DNA of 22,051 nt. It comes from CAYYGL01 sp964471235. GTDB lineage: Bacteria; Calditrichota; Calditrichia; RBG-13-44-9; J075. Of this stretch, positions 15,127 to 22,051 are shown one piece after another. The notes beneath the pieces are model-generated. The model was not told the DNA's origin. It did not search any database and saw nothing but the letters and a program-made list of their open reading frames with translations. Within the stretch, counting starts at the first letter, position 1. The number at the start of each line of letters is the position of its first letter. Location: the NCBI GenBank assembly GCA_964471235.1, contig CAYYGL010000075.1:1-22051 (forward strand), given 5' to 3'. A program made the translations under genes and the position numbers.

Positions 15127-16362
15127 ATGAAAAAACTGTTGTTCCTGTTGATGATGATGGCTGTTGGTTTCTGGAACAGCTCTGTTTTTGCCCAGGCAGC
15201 GCGTCAGGATAAGGGCATGATGGTAAAGTATCAGAACGAATTCTGGCAGCACATTAAATCCGAATCCCAAAAATACTGGGAGAAGGAAAAGAAGCCCCGC
15301 ATGGTGTTTAAAATGGATTTCAGTGGGATGGATTTGCCGGACACCACTGCCCAATTCATCCAATCCTGGCACAATCCCCCCATCTCCCAGGGATGGACCG
15401 GCACCTGCTGGTGCTTTTCCACCACCTCCTACCTGGAATCGGAAATCTACCGGCTTTACAAGAAGAAACTCAAACTCTCGGAGATGTACACGGTTTACTG
15501 GGAATATGTGGAAAAAGCCCGCCGCTTTGTGCGAGAACGGGGTGATTCTGAATTTGGCGAGGGATCGGAAGCCAACGCCGTGCTGCGGATGTGGAAAAAG
15601 TATGGCATTGTGCCGGAGGAAGCATATCCCGGCAAGCCGGCTGACCAGCCCTTTCATGACCATCATCTCATGTTTGCCGAAATGCGGCATTACCTGAACA
15701 GCGTCAAAGAAAATGATGCCTGGAATGAGCAGGAGGTGCTGGCAACCATCCGTTCTATCCTCGATCATTACATGGGGAAGCCACCCACGGTAATCAACAT
15801 AAAAGGCAAGAAGATGACCCCCATGGAATATTTTAAAAAAGTTGTCAAATTGAATCCGGATGATTACATCGACTTTATGTCATTAAAAGAGAAACCGTAT
15901 TATCAAAAAGTGGAATATGAAGTACCGGACAACTGGTGGCACAGCAAGGAATATTACAATGTGCCGTTAGATGACTTCATGGCAATCTTAAAACGGGCGG
16001 TTCGGAAAGGATATACCGCAGCCATTGGCGGAGATGTTTCCGAGGCAGGATATGATTCCCATCATGAAGTCGCCATGGTGCCCACCTTCGACATTCCCCC
16101 GGAATACATCGACGAAAACGCCCGGCAGTTTCGCTTCAGTAATCATTCCACTACCGACGATCATGGCATTCACCTGGTCGGCTATATGGAGAAGGATGGA
16201 AAAGATTGGTATTTGATCAAAGACTCCGCCAGCGGATCCCGGAATGGTCGCAACAAAGGGTACTATTTCTACCATGAGGATTACATCAAATTGAAGATTA
16301 TGAACATTATGGTTCATCGGAGCGTGGCGGAGGATATTTTGAAAAAGTTTGGAAAGAAATAG
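15127..16362 (+). CDS. Secreted papain-like (C1 family) cysteine peptidase
   Basis: The 411-residue protein starts with a signal peptide (MKKLLFLLMMMAVGFWNSSV, likely cleavage after FAQA). The papain core is clear: Gln88 of the oxyanion hole in SQGWTGTCWCFS and Cys94 as nucleophile, six apart as in papain, then His349 in DDHGIHLVGY. The third catalytic position, normally Asn in a KNSWG-type motif, reads KDSASG with Asp366. I believe some secreted Bacteroidetes/Calditrichota relatives share this feature, so the enzyme may still be active. Domain order resembles the bleomycin-hydrolase (C1B) type more than classic papain with a propeptide. It is inferred to act in the periplasm or outside the cell. 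It follows trmO by 48 bp and precedes the SPW-type gene by 81 bp. Confidence 0.87.
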   Translation: MKKLLFLLMMMAVGFWNSSVFAQAARQDKGMMVKYQNEFWQHIKSESQKYWEKEKKPRMVFKMDFSGMDLPDTTAQFIQSWHNPPISQGWTGTCWCFSTTSYLESEIYRLYKKKLKLSEMYTVYWEYVEKARRFVRERGDSEFGEGSEANAVLRMWKKYGIVPEEAYPGKPADQPFHDHHLMFAEMRHYLNSVKENDAWNEQEVLATIRSILDHYMGKPPTVINIKGKKMTPMEYFKKVVKLNPDDYIDFMSLKEKPYYQKVEYEVPDNWWHSKEYYNVPLDDFMAILKRAVRKGYTAAIGGDVSEAGYDSHHEVAMVPTFDIPPEYIDENARQFRFSNHSTTDDHGIHLVGYMEKDGKDWYLIKDSASGSRNGRNKGYYFYHEDYIKLKIMNIMVHRSVAEDILKKFGKK

Positions 16363-16443
16363 CCCCTTCAGTTGTATAAATTTCAGGGAGTAATGGAAGG
16401 CAGGAAGCCAGATCTCGGGGTTTAAAATTAAGGAGGAGATGTT

Positions 16444-16743
16444 ATGTGGCAAGGCTGGGTAAATTTGGTTTTAGGTGCGTGGTTAATCCTGTCTACTTTC
16501 GTCACCTCATTGCGCACCCCGGCAAACCTGATCATTGTTGGCATCCTGGCAGTCGTTTTCGGATTCTGGACTTATAAGGACTGGCGGGGCGATGTTGCCG
16601 GTATTCTCGGCTTATGGTCGTTCCTTTGCGGGGTGTGGTTCCATATTTTCTCTCCGGTAAACTTCTTTATTGTCGGCTTACTCCTGGCAATTAGCGGATT
16701 GTGGGAAGGTTTAACCAAACATGCAACACCACGCACCACATAA
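16444..16743 (+). CDS. Small SPW-repeat-like membrane protein
   Basis: The 99-residue protein is strongly hydrophobic with four predicted membrane segments arranged as two related halves: WVNLVLGAWLILSTFV with TPANLIIVGILAVVFGFW, then GLWSFLCGVWFHIFS with PVNFFIVGLLLAISGLW. That two-fold pattern is the SPW repeat type found in small bacterial membrane proteins of unknown function. An AGGAGG lies close before the ATG. A strong intrinsic terminator follows 12 bases after the stop, so this gene ends a transcription unit that may begin at trmO. Nothing in the sequence shows what it transports or senses, if anything. Confidence 0.78.
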   Translation: MWQGWVNLVLGAWLILSTFVTSLRTPANLIIVGILAVVFGFWTYKDWRGDVAGILGLWSFLCGVWFHIFSPVNFFIVGLLLAISGLWEGLTKHATPRTT

Positions 16744-16754
16744 TTTCCGTTGCG

Positions 16755-16791
16755 GAAACCCCGCGGGGTTAACCTGCGGGGTTTCTTTTTT
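16755..16791 (+). terminator. Intrinsic terminator
   Basis: GAAACCCCGC (16755-16764) and GCGGGGTTTC (16776-16785) are exact reverse complements with an 11-base loop, followed at once by TTTTTT. It lies 12 bases after the SPW-type gene and closes that transcription unit. Confidence 0.93.
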
Positions 16792-16873
16792 AGCCGTTAA
16801 CTCCATCCCCCTGTCACAAGAGGGAAGAGTCTCAATCCCAATTCCGTCGCAACATTCTGTGGAAATCTAAATT

Positions 16874-16927
16874 TTTGTCGAGTATTGAGGGTGGCACTCG
16901 ATTATGTAAAAGCAAATGTACGACAAA
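16874..16927. promoter_or_regulatory. Nested inverted repeats upstream of DUF6125-like gene
   Basis: An inner pair TCGAGT (16878-16883) and ACTCGA (16896-16901) is flanked by an outer pair TTTGTCG (16874-16880) and CGACAAA (16921-16927). They sit 30-80 bp before the start of the next gene, where an operator or leader hairpin would be placed. Pairs this short can also arise by chance. Confidence 0.25.
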
Positions 16928-16955
16928 TTACGCGTGAATGAGTGAGGGGTAAAAG

Positions 16956-17465
16956 ATGGAACATCTTGCCGAATTATCTCGGGAAGAACTGCTGAAGCTG
17001 ATCGAAGTGTATGCTAAAAACTGGTTGGCGCATGACGGCTGCTGGTTTTTGGCAGCGGAAGACAACTACGGGATGGACATTGCCATGGAATTGGATCGTA
17101 AGTCGTGGGAACGATTTGCCGTAGCGGAAGCGCGGCGAATTATGAAAGCGTTTGACATTCCTCCCAACGGCGGTTTAAAAGCGCTGGAAAAAGCGCTGCA
17201 ATTTCGATTGTATGCTGCCATCAATCAACAGGAGATTGAATGGATAGATGAGAACCGGATGCTTTTTCGGATGGTAGAATGCCGGGTGCAACAAACCCGT
17301 CGTCAAAAAAACTTACCGGATTTTCCCTGCAAATCGGTGGGGATTGTGGAATTCAGCCAATTTGCCAGAACGGTTGATCCCCGCATTCAAACTCGCTGTA
17401 TTGCCTGTCCACCGGATTCGGTGAGGGACTTTTTTTGCGCCTGGGAGTTTTCACTGAAAACCTGA
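16956..17465 (+). CDS. DUF6125-like cysteine-rich protein of unknown function
   Basis: The 169-residue protein resembles a family I know as DUF6125: LSREELLKLIEVYAKNWLAHDG near the start, then RRIMKAF, QQEIEWIDENRMLFRM, LPDFPCKSVGIVEFS and DPRIQTRCIACPPD. Cys109, Cys125, Cys148, Cys151 and Cys161 include a CxxC pair, and their spacing suggests a metal or iron-sulphur site; that is inference. No signal peptide or membrane helix is seen, so it is likely cytoplasmic. GAGGGG sits 7 bases before the ATG. Inverted repeats precede the gene and a response-regulator gene follows nearly 400 bp later. I assign no reaction. Confidence 0.72.
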   Translation: MEHLAELSREELLKLIEVYAKNWLAHDGCWFLAAEDNYGMDIAMELDRKSWERFAVAEARRIMKAFDIPPNGGLKALEKALQFRLYAAINQQEIEWIDENRMLFRMVECRVQQTRRQKNLPDFPCKSVGIVEFSQFARTVDPRIQTRCIACPPDSVRDFFCAWEFSLKT

Positions 17466-17855
17466 AACTATTCCCTTAACTAACGTGAGTTCGATGTAAC
17501 TTGAAATAGCACACAGATGAAACATATCATGCTAATTTACACGATAAGATTGTTCATCATATAAAAAAAATCGTAACTATTTAACCCCAGACTCCCCAGA
17601 GTTTTCAGAAAAGGAATTCAGGGGAAAAGCTGGAAATCACGTAAAAATTTATGCAATTTTTTCGTTATCCCGTTTTTTTGATATCTTTTTTCATATTCTC
17701 AACGCCCCCTGTGCTCTCTGTGGTAAGACAACTGAATCGTTATCCGGGTCCATCCGCAATCTATGTTTCTGATGTCGAACTGACGTTAGATAAGTTCTCC
17801 GACCGAATCCCGGGGCAAAGCTGATTACCAAAACATTTAACCAAGGTGTTCACTC
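17466..17855 (+). other. Intergenic region before the response-regulator gene
   Basis: These 390 bases are AT-rich and hold no gene I can support. At about 17566-17580 the sequence AAAAAATCGTAACTA matches the left end of the MITE-like repeat, but no right end or interior follows, so it is at most a decayed end. No clear terminator follows the upstream gene. Confidence 0.5.
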
Positions 17856-18239
17856 ATGAAAAAGCGAAAAAAAATCTTAATCGTGGAAGATGATGATGCC
17901 CAGCGGATGCTTTATGATGAGGAGATTTCCGAAATGGGTTATCAAGTGGTGTTAGCCAGGGACGGGCTGGAAGCTCTTGAAAAATTTACTGCCGAAAAAC
18001 CGGATGTTGTGGTTCTGGATTTAATGCTTCCCAATATGCACGGATTGGATGCGCTGAGAAAAATTTTGGGTCAAAACCCGAATGTGCCGGTTATCATCCA
18101 TACCGCATACTCTCATTACAAAGAAAACCTGCTAAGCTGGGCAGCGGAAGAATATGTGGTCAAATCCGCCGATTTAACCGAACTGAAGGGCGCTATCAAA
18201 CGGGCATTGAAGCCGAAGAACTTTCCCCGGTACGAATAA
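17856..18239 (+). CDS. Single-domain response regulator (CheY-like receiver)
   Basis: The 127-residue protein is one receiver domain with nothing attached. It has the acidic pocket Asp12/Asp13 in VEDDD, the phosphoacceptor Asp55 in VLDLMLPN, the switch Thr83 in IHTAY and Lys103 in VVKSAD. All five positions expected for phosphorylation by a histidine kinase are present. No output domain, so it acts by binding a partner, as chemotaxis or phosphorelay receivers do. No kinase or chemotaxis gene is adjacent and the partner cannot be named. AAGGTG precedes the ATG by about 7 bases. The TonB receptor gene starts about 360 bp downstream, too far to suppose an operon. Cytoplasmic. Confidence 0.92.
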   Translation: MKKRKKILIVEDDDAQRMLYDEEISEMGYQVVLARDGLEALEKFTAEKPDVVVLDLMLPNMHGLDALRKILGQNPNVPVIIHTAYSHYKENLLSWAAEEYVVKSADLTELKGAIKRALKPKNFPRYE

Positions 18240-18597
18240 CGTTTCCAGTGTCTTCTGCCCAAGAATTAATGGTAAGTCAATCACTAGCATCGGTAATGCA
18301 CAACGATAGGAAAAATTTTTCCCGTAAGTTGGGAAATTATAACTACCTAAAGCCTTCTCCCCATTTTGATAATTTATTGTAACTGTTTAATTAACAGCAA
18401 ATTACCAGACAGGTAAATCCGGACTGGTATTGTTTTTGTCTATTTTATTTTCGTTGAATTGTTTTAAGTATTCATAAAGATACCAAACAATACAACGATG
18501 GTAAAAATAGCTGTGGTTAAATAAACTATCCGGACTTGAAAAGACAAGAGAAACCCACATATCTTCTTTGGGTATGTATCTGGCAAATGAGGGGCTC
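18240..18597 (+). other. Intergenic region before the TonB receptor gene
   Basis: No gene is evident in these 358 bases. A hairpin TTTCCC (18318-18323) and GGGAAA (18331-18336) resembles the one before the beta-CASP gene, and it is followed closely by ATAACTACC, again reminiscent of the MITE end without the rest. The region just before the receptor start contains GAGGGG (18589-18594), which favours the ATG at 18598 over a TTG at 18568. Confidence 0.5.
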
Positions 18598-20874
18598 ATG
18601 GGTCGGGAATTTTTGAGATGGGTTGTGATGGGGGCGCTGATTGCCTGGCAAGTGGGGGCAGCCCAGGTACTGGTACTGGAAGGGAAGGTAAAAGACGCAA
18701 ACACCCACCGGGAAATTTCCGGGGTCAACATCTCTATAAAAGAATTAAACCAGAACACTTTCAGTAATGCCACCGGTCATTTTTTTCTCCGGGTTGTTAA
18801 ACCGGAGCCGGAAATGCTGGTCACTTTTCAACATGTTGCGTATGACACATTGCAGTTGACCATTGAAGATGTCCTGTCTCGATCGGTTGTATATATGCAG
18901 GAACGCATGATTCCGGTGCCACCCGTGGAAGTGGAATCCATCGAAGAACAGTTGGAAGCCAACAAAGATATTCCCCAAACCGTATCGGTCATAGATGCCC
19001 GGGTGTTTGATTTACGGGGATTCATTGACGCCGGGGATTTGCTGCGCACCGACCACAGCATTCAAATCGATGAAGATATTAGCGGAAAGAAGGCGGTATC
19101 CATCCGGGGCGGGGAGCCGGATGAGGTAATCGTGCTCTACAACGGTATCAAAATGAATAGCCCGCTGGATAATATTTTCGATATATCCCTGATTGATTTA
19201 ACGGATGTTTCCCGGTTTGAGGTCATCAAGGGTAGTAATACCGCCCTGTACGGACCGGAAGCTTTTTCCGGGGTAATTAATGTGGTTCCCAAAGCCCAGC
19301 AAGACTATAACGCCCGTTTCCAATATCGTGCCGGTTCTCATAAAACCTCCGGTCTGGGTTTAAACCTGTATCGGGACTTTGGTCATCTGCACTCCGCTTA
19401 CAGCTTCAAACGAAACGGGTGGGAAAGAGAATATCCGGATGAACCGGAAGGTCAACGGATTCTGGAAAATGATTCCGAGCATCATACCGCCAGTCTGGCA
19501 TATAATTTTTCGGAAACGCCTTCCGGGCGCCCCCTTTCCTCGCTGGGGGTGCTGTTTGTTCGCTCCCGGGTAGATTACGGAAACCAGCGCGACGGGGAAA
19601 ATTTATCCAATATCAATAATATGATTACCGGGCGATTCGGTGGCAATCTTGCCGGTATCCGCGATGTGTCCATTTCCGCTGCCTACCAATGGCTGGATGA
19701 ATCTCAGCAATTGCGTTTTTTTAATTCCCCGGCAGATTCCGGGCAATTGCAACGCGCCATCACCGATAACTCCTGGCATCTGAACGCTGAGAAAGCCATT
19801 CACCTGAGTTTTATCGATCTGCTGGTCGGATATCAATTTCAAAATTTCGAGCTGAGTTTTAAGGATACCCGCTTTTCCTATAATGCCCTGCCGATCGGGG
19901 TGGAATCAGCAGAACTCACCCGCCGGCATCATGGGTTTGTGGGCATTGGTAAATTTTCTTTACCACCGAAAACCGGCTTTCTGAAAAAGATAAGCCTCAA
20001 TCTCAGTCTACGGTATGACCGGGTAGAAGACCGGCAGTCCGAAAAAACACCGGCAGATAATCCTACCAAAGTAACCCGGGCAATTGTTGTGGGCACCATC
20101 CCCAAAAACACCTGGAACGAGACCACTTTCAAAATTTCCACCCATTTTATCAACAATAATGGGATTACCGCATACAATGCCTTTTTGAATTTGGGAAGCA
20201 ATGTAAAATTCCCAACGCTTTTACAGCAAATCAGCACCCGGAATGTGCTTTCAACTCAATTCACTGAGCCGAATTTATTACCGGAAAAAAATTATAGTGC
20301 AGAATTGGGGATAAAAATTACCAAATCGGTCAAGACGGCTCCCGGGCTTTACGGATGGGAATTCAGTGGAAATGTTTTTTACAATAAGTACAAAAACAAG
20401 GTACGGAGCTACTTTTTACCCGGTACCCCCATTCCGGTGTTTGATGATGTAAAAAATGCCTGGATTCATGGAGTGGAAGGTAAACAAACCCTGTATTTCT
20501 TCCACAAAAAGATGACCCTGGAATTTGGTGCCGCTCAGTATTATTTTTCCAATCCGGCAACGTTTCCCCTCCGTTCCGATAGAAAATATACTCTGAACAT
20601 TATGCTGGATCAGGGCGGGTATTCATTCCAGCTTTTTGCCTACCGGGAAGGGGAACAGGTAGCCCAAATTCGAAATAACAGCGGCGGATTTTTTCAACTT
20701 CCGGTTCCTGCCAATAACAACATCAACTTGTATTTCAGCAAAACGTTCGATATTCAGCAGTATAAATTGATCCTCACTGCCAGTGTGCGCAATTTGTTGG
20801 ACGATCCCTTCCGGTTGGAGGGGTTGCCGATTCGTGACCGCCGTTTTTATGTAACCCTGGGTGTGCAGCGTTAA
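18598..20874 (+). CDS. TonB-dependent outer-membrane receptor with N-terminal carboxypeptidase-like domain
   Basis: The 758-residue protein begins with a signal peptide (MGREFLRWVVMGALIAWQVG, cleavage near AAQ). Residues about 26-110 form a carboxypeptidase-regulatory-like beta domain (GKVKDANTHREISGVNISIK, TGHFFLRV), usual in Bacteroidetes-type receptors. A plug follows at about 115-235, with VSIRGGEPDEVIVLYNGIKM and FEVIKGSNTALYGPEAFSGVINVV. The remainder is a barrel with alternating aromatic strands and a region like FPTLLQQ that is typical of these receptors. It should import a ligand with energy from TonB. No SusD-like partner or binding lipoprotein adjoins it, so the ligand is unknown and a glycan-uptake SusCD locus is not supported. 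GAGG lies 5 bases before the ATG used. The C-terminus, GVQR, lacks the usual final aromatic residue. Confidence 0.9.
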   Translation: MGREFLRWVVMGALIAWQVGAAQVLVLEGKVKDANTHREISGVNISIKELNQNTFSNATGHFFLRVVKPEPEMLVTFQHVAYDTLQLTIEDVLSRSVVYMQERMIPVPPVEVESIEEQLEANKDIPQTVSVIDARVFDLRGFIDAGDLLRTDHSIQIDEDISGKKAVSIRGGEPDEVIVLYNGIKMNSPLDNIFDISLIDLTDVSRFEVIKGSNTALYGPEAFSGVINVVPKAQQDYNARFQYRAGSHKTSGLGLNLYRDFGHLHSAYSFKRNGWEREYPDEPEGQRILENDSEHHTASLAYNFSETPSGRPLSSLGVLFVRSRVDYGNQRDGENLSNINNMITGRFGGNLAGIRDVSISAAYQWLDESQQLRFFNSPADSGQLQRAITDNSWHLNAEKAIHLSFIDLLVGYQFQNFELSFKDTRFSYNALPIGVESAELTRRHHGFVGIGKFSLPPKTGFLKKISLNLSLRYDRVEDRQSEKTPADNPTKVTRAIVVGTIPKNTWNETTFKISTHFINNNGITAYNAFLNLGSNVKFPTLLQQISTRNVLSTQFTEPNLLPEKNYSAELGIKITKSVKTAPGLYGWEFSGNVFYNKYKNKVRSYFLPGTPIPVFDDVKNAWIHGVEGKQTLYFFHKKMTLEFGAAQYYFSNPATFPLRSDRKYTLNIMLDQGGYSFQLFAYREGEQVAQIRNNSGGFFQLPVPANNNINLYFSKTFDIQQYKLILTASVRNLLDDPFRLEGLPIRDRRFYVTLGVQR

Positions 20875-20988
20875 GCCGCCAGGAGTTTCGGTAATACGGT
20901 TTACCAATCCCCCCGGTCAAGCTCACCCGGGTTCGGTATTCTAACCGATGAGTAAAATACCGTAGCATTTTCCTGAACCGAAAATTAT

Positions 20989-20993
20989 GGAGG
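20989..20993 (+). promoter_or_regulatory. Ribosome binding site deciding the flavoprotein start
   Basis: GGAGG is followed by ATG at 20995 (1 base away) and again at 20998 (4 bases away). The first spacing is too short for efficient initiation, so the second ATG is the better start. Confidence 0.6.
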
Positions 20994-20997
20994 GATG

Positions 20998-21669
20998 ATG
21001 CCAAAAGCGAAGTTTATCCCCTTGCCGGAGTATGTGGAATATCCTCCTGATGAAATGATTAGCCGTTCCCGGGAGTTTTATCGGGAGGTGAAACGGCGTC
21101 GCACCGTACGGGATTTTTCCGACCGTCCGGTACCCCGGGAAGTTATCGAAAATTGTTTACGCGCCGCCGGCACGGCTCCCAATGGTGCCAACCGGCAACC
21201 CTGGCACTTTGTGGTGATTGGTAATCCGGCAATCAAACAAAAAATTCGGGAAGCTGCCGAACAGGAAGAACGGGAATTTTACGAACATCGGGCGCCCAGG
21301 GAGTGGCTGGAAGCATTGGAAGTGTTGGGAACAGATGCCAACAAACCTTTTCTGGAAACCGCGCCTTATTTGATTGCTATTTTTGCCCAGAGTTACGAGA
21401 TAACCCCGGCGGGGAAAAAGCTCAAAAATTATTACGTGCAGGAATCGGTGGGAATCGCCACCGGGATTTTGATCACTGCCTTGCATCATGCCGGGCTGGC
21501 AACATTAACCCATACCCCCAGCCCCATGGGATTTCTTAATGAGATTTTGCAGCGTCCTGCCAACGAACGCCCGTTCCTGTTGCTGGTGGTCGGTTATCCG
21601 GCGGAAGATGCCCGGGTACCGGCTATCTCTAAAAAAGAATTGGTAGAATTTGTAACATTTAAAGAGTAA
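20998..21669 (+). CDS. Nitroreductase-fold flavoprotein, iodotyrosine-deiodinase-like
   Basis: The 223-residue protein has the FMN-binding core of the nitroreductase superfamily: RRRTVRDFSDRPVP, AAGTAPNGANRQPWHFVV, ETAPYLIAIF, ESVGIATGILITALHHAGL and LLVVGYPAEDARVP. It resembles iodotyrosine deiodinase more than typical nitroreductases. Recalling the human sequence, the lid region aligns without gaps, and the three residues that hold the amino-acid part of halotyrosine are present at the same spacing: Glu91, Tyr95 and Lys116. Bacterial deiodinase homologues are known to reduce halogenated tyrosines in vitro. The natural substrate here is unknown. The start at 20998 is chosen from GGAGG spacing. 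No signal peptide or membrane anchor is seen, unlike the vertebrate enzyme; it is presumably a cytoplasmic dimer. It follows the TonB receptor by 123 bp and could be co-transcribed, which is weak evidence of linkage. Confidence 0.85.
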   Translation: MPKAKFIPLPEYVEYPPDEMISRSREFYREVKRRRTVRDFSDRPVPREVIENCLRAAGTAPNGANRQPWHFVVIGNPAIKQKIREAAEQEEREFYEHRAPREWLEALEVLGTDANKPFLETAPYLIAIFAQSYEITPAGKKLKNYYVQESVGIATGILITALHHAGLATLTHTPSPMGFLNEILQRPANERPFLLLVVGYPAEDARVPAISKKELVEFVTFKE

Positions 21670-21844
21670 AATGTCGGGCATCTTGCGGTGCTTAAATTCC
21701 TTTCTCCTGTCTTCTCCCAGTTCGGATGGCGGCATCCCGGAGGGTAAGGCTTTCGGAGCCCCATTGTTTTCGGAATCCTTTCTCCCTGCTTAAAATTTAA
21801 TCCTCGCAGCCGGAAAGTTGCAAATGGTCAGTTGAGCTGGGCAC

Positions 21845-22051
21845 TTAGCGATAACTTAACCCGGGGTAAAGCAAATTGATAGCAAGCTGGTACACCGGTC
21901 CGAAGACATCATCGAACATAAACCAGGCGAGGATCAACCCGATGAACCCCAGCCCGGGCTGGTTTAAAAACCCCATAATTTTTAACGCCAGAGATTCTTT
22001 CAGAAAAAGGGGAAACAGGCTGCTGCCATCCAGCGGGGGCAGGGGGAGCAG
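21845..22051 (-). CDS. Site-2 protease (M50) family protein, C-terminal fragment
   Basis: A minus-strand frame enters from the right edge and ends at a TAA at 21845-21847, giving 68 visible residues. It begins LLPLPPLDGSSLFPLF, which matches the PPLDG motif near the C-terminus of M50 peptidases where the Asp is a zinc ligand. A hydrophobic helix (GLGFIGLILAWFMF) follows, then VYQLAINLLY and a short tail. The HExxH motif and most of the membrane domain lie outside the window, so activity cannot be judged. It converges with the flavoprotein gene. Confidence 0.75.
   Translation of the reverse strand: MLPLPPLDGSSLFPLFLKESLALKIMGFLNQPGLGFIGLILAWFMFDDVFGPVYQLAINLLYPGLSYR

Noticed and set aside
15007..15768. 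Long minus-strand open frame of about 253 codons opposite the C1 peptidase
   Set aside because: It is the antisense shadow of a clear papain-like gene and has no independent motifs.
17566..17580. Possible third MITE end (AAAAAATCGTAACTA)
   Set aside because: Only the first few bases match; no interior or opposite end follows, so it may be chance in AT-rich DNA.
18598..20874. SusC-type glycan uptake locus
   Set aside because: The receptor has the N-terminal domain of that type, but no SusD-like or glycosidase gene adjoins it and the protein is shorter than typical SusC.

Overview
The window (22,051 bp, one 10-base run of N at 2345-2354) looks like chromosome of a Gram-negative bacterium of the FCB group. 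It carries a TonB-dependent receptor with an N-terminal carboxypeptidase-like domain, a secreted metallopeptidase-like/beta-propeller/outer-membrane-barrel protein, a DUF2259 protein and a secreted papain-like peptidase of a Bacteroidetes/Calditrichota type. My best guess is Calditrichota/KSB1 or a close relative, probably a draft or metagenome assembly; this is inferred from protein style, not from a marker gene. No tRNA, rRNA, CRISPR array, prophage or complete transposase gene was seen.

Layout. 1-424 (-): start of a GAF-domain sensor running off the left edge. 1006-4348 (-): a two-gene glycan unit, a GT4 glycosyltransferase with an alpha/alpha-toroid-like C-terminal domain followed by a GH130 mannoside phosphorylase/hydrolase. 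The N run interrupts the glycosyltransferase, but the two sides overlap by GCC and merging them restores one open frame. 4702-7797 (+): exported protein with a gluzincin-like domain, propeller repeats and a C-terminal barrel. 7967-9121 (-): acyl-CoA dehydrogenase. 9475-10362 (+): TPR protein. 10531-11370 (-): COG1237-type metallo-beta-lactamase (MBL) fold enzyme. 11921-13270 (+): beta-CASP MBL nuclease homologue with Asn at the motif-4 metal position. 13436-14170 (-): secreted DUF2259 protein. 14620-16743 (+): TrmO, secreted C1 peptidase and a small SPW-type membrane protein, closed by a strong terminator. 16956-17465 (+): DUF6125-like Cys-rich protein. 17856-18239 (+): single-domain response regulator. 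18598-20874 (+): TonB-dependent receptor. 20998-21669 (+): nitroreductase-fold flavoprotein that keeps the substrate-binding triad of iodotyrosine deiodinase. 21845-22051 (-): C-terminus of a site-2-protease (M50) family protein running off the right edge.

The genes are mostly short units in alternating directions rather than one pathway. The clearest functional group is the GT4-GH130 pair. The most structured non-coding feature is a roughly 200-bp element present twice in the same orientation (534-740 and 11471-11671), with terminal inverted repeats around GTAACTACTCAG and internal foldback: a MITE-like family with no transposase in the window. The spacer that holds the second copy also has a REP-like inverted repeat and two small inverted repeats abutting the beta-CASP start codon. 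Nothing here amounts to a clearly new defence or mobile system. The better leads are the MITE family, the deiodinase-like enzyme, the altered beta-CASP active site and the three-part outer-membrane protein.
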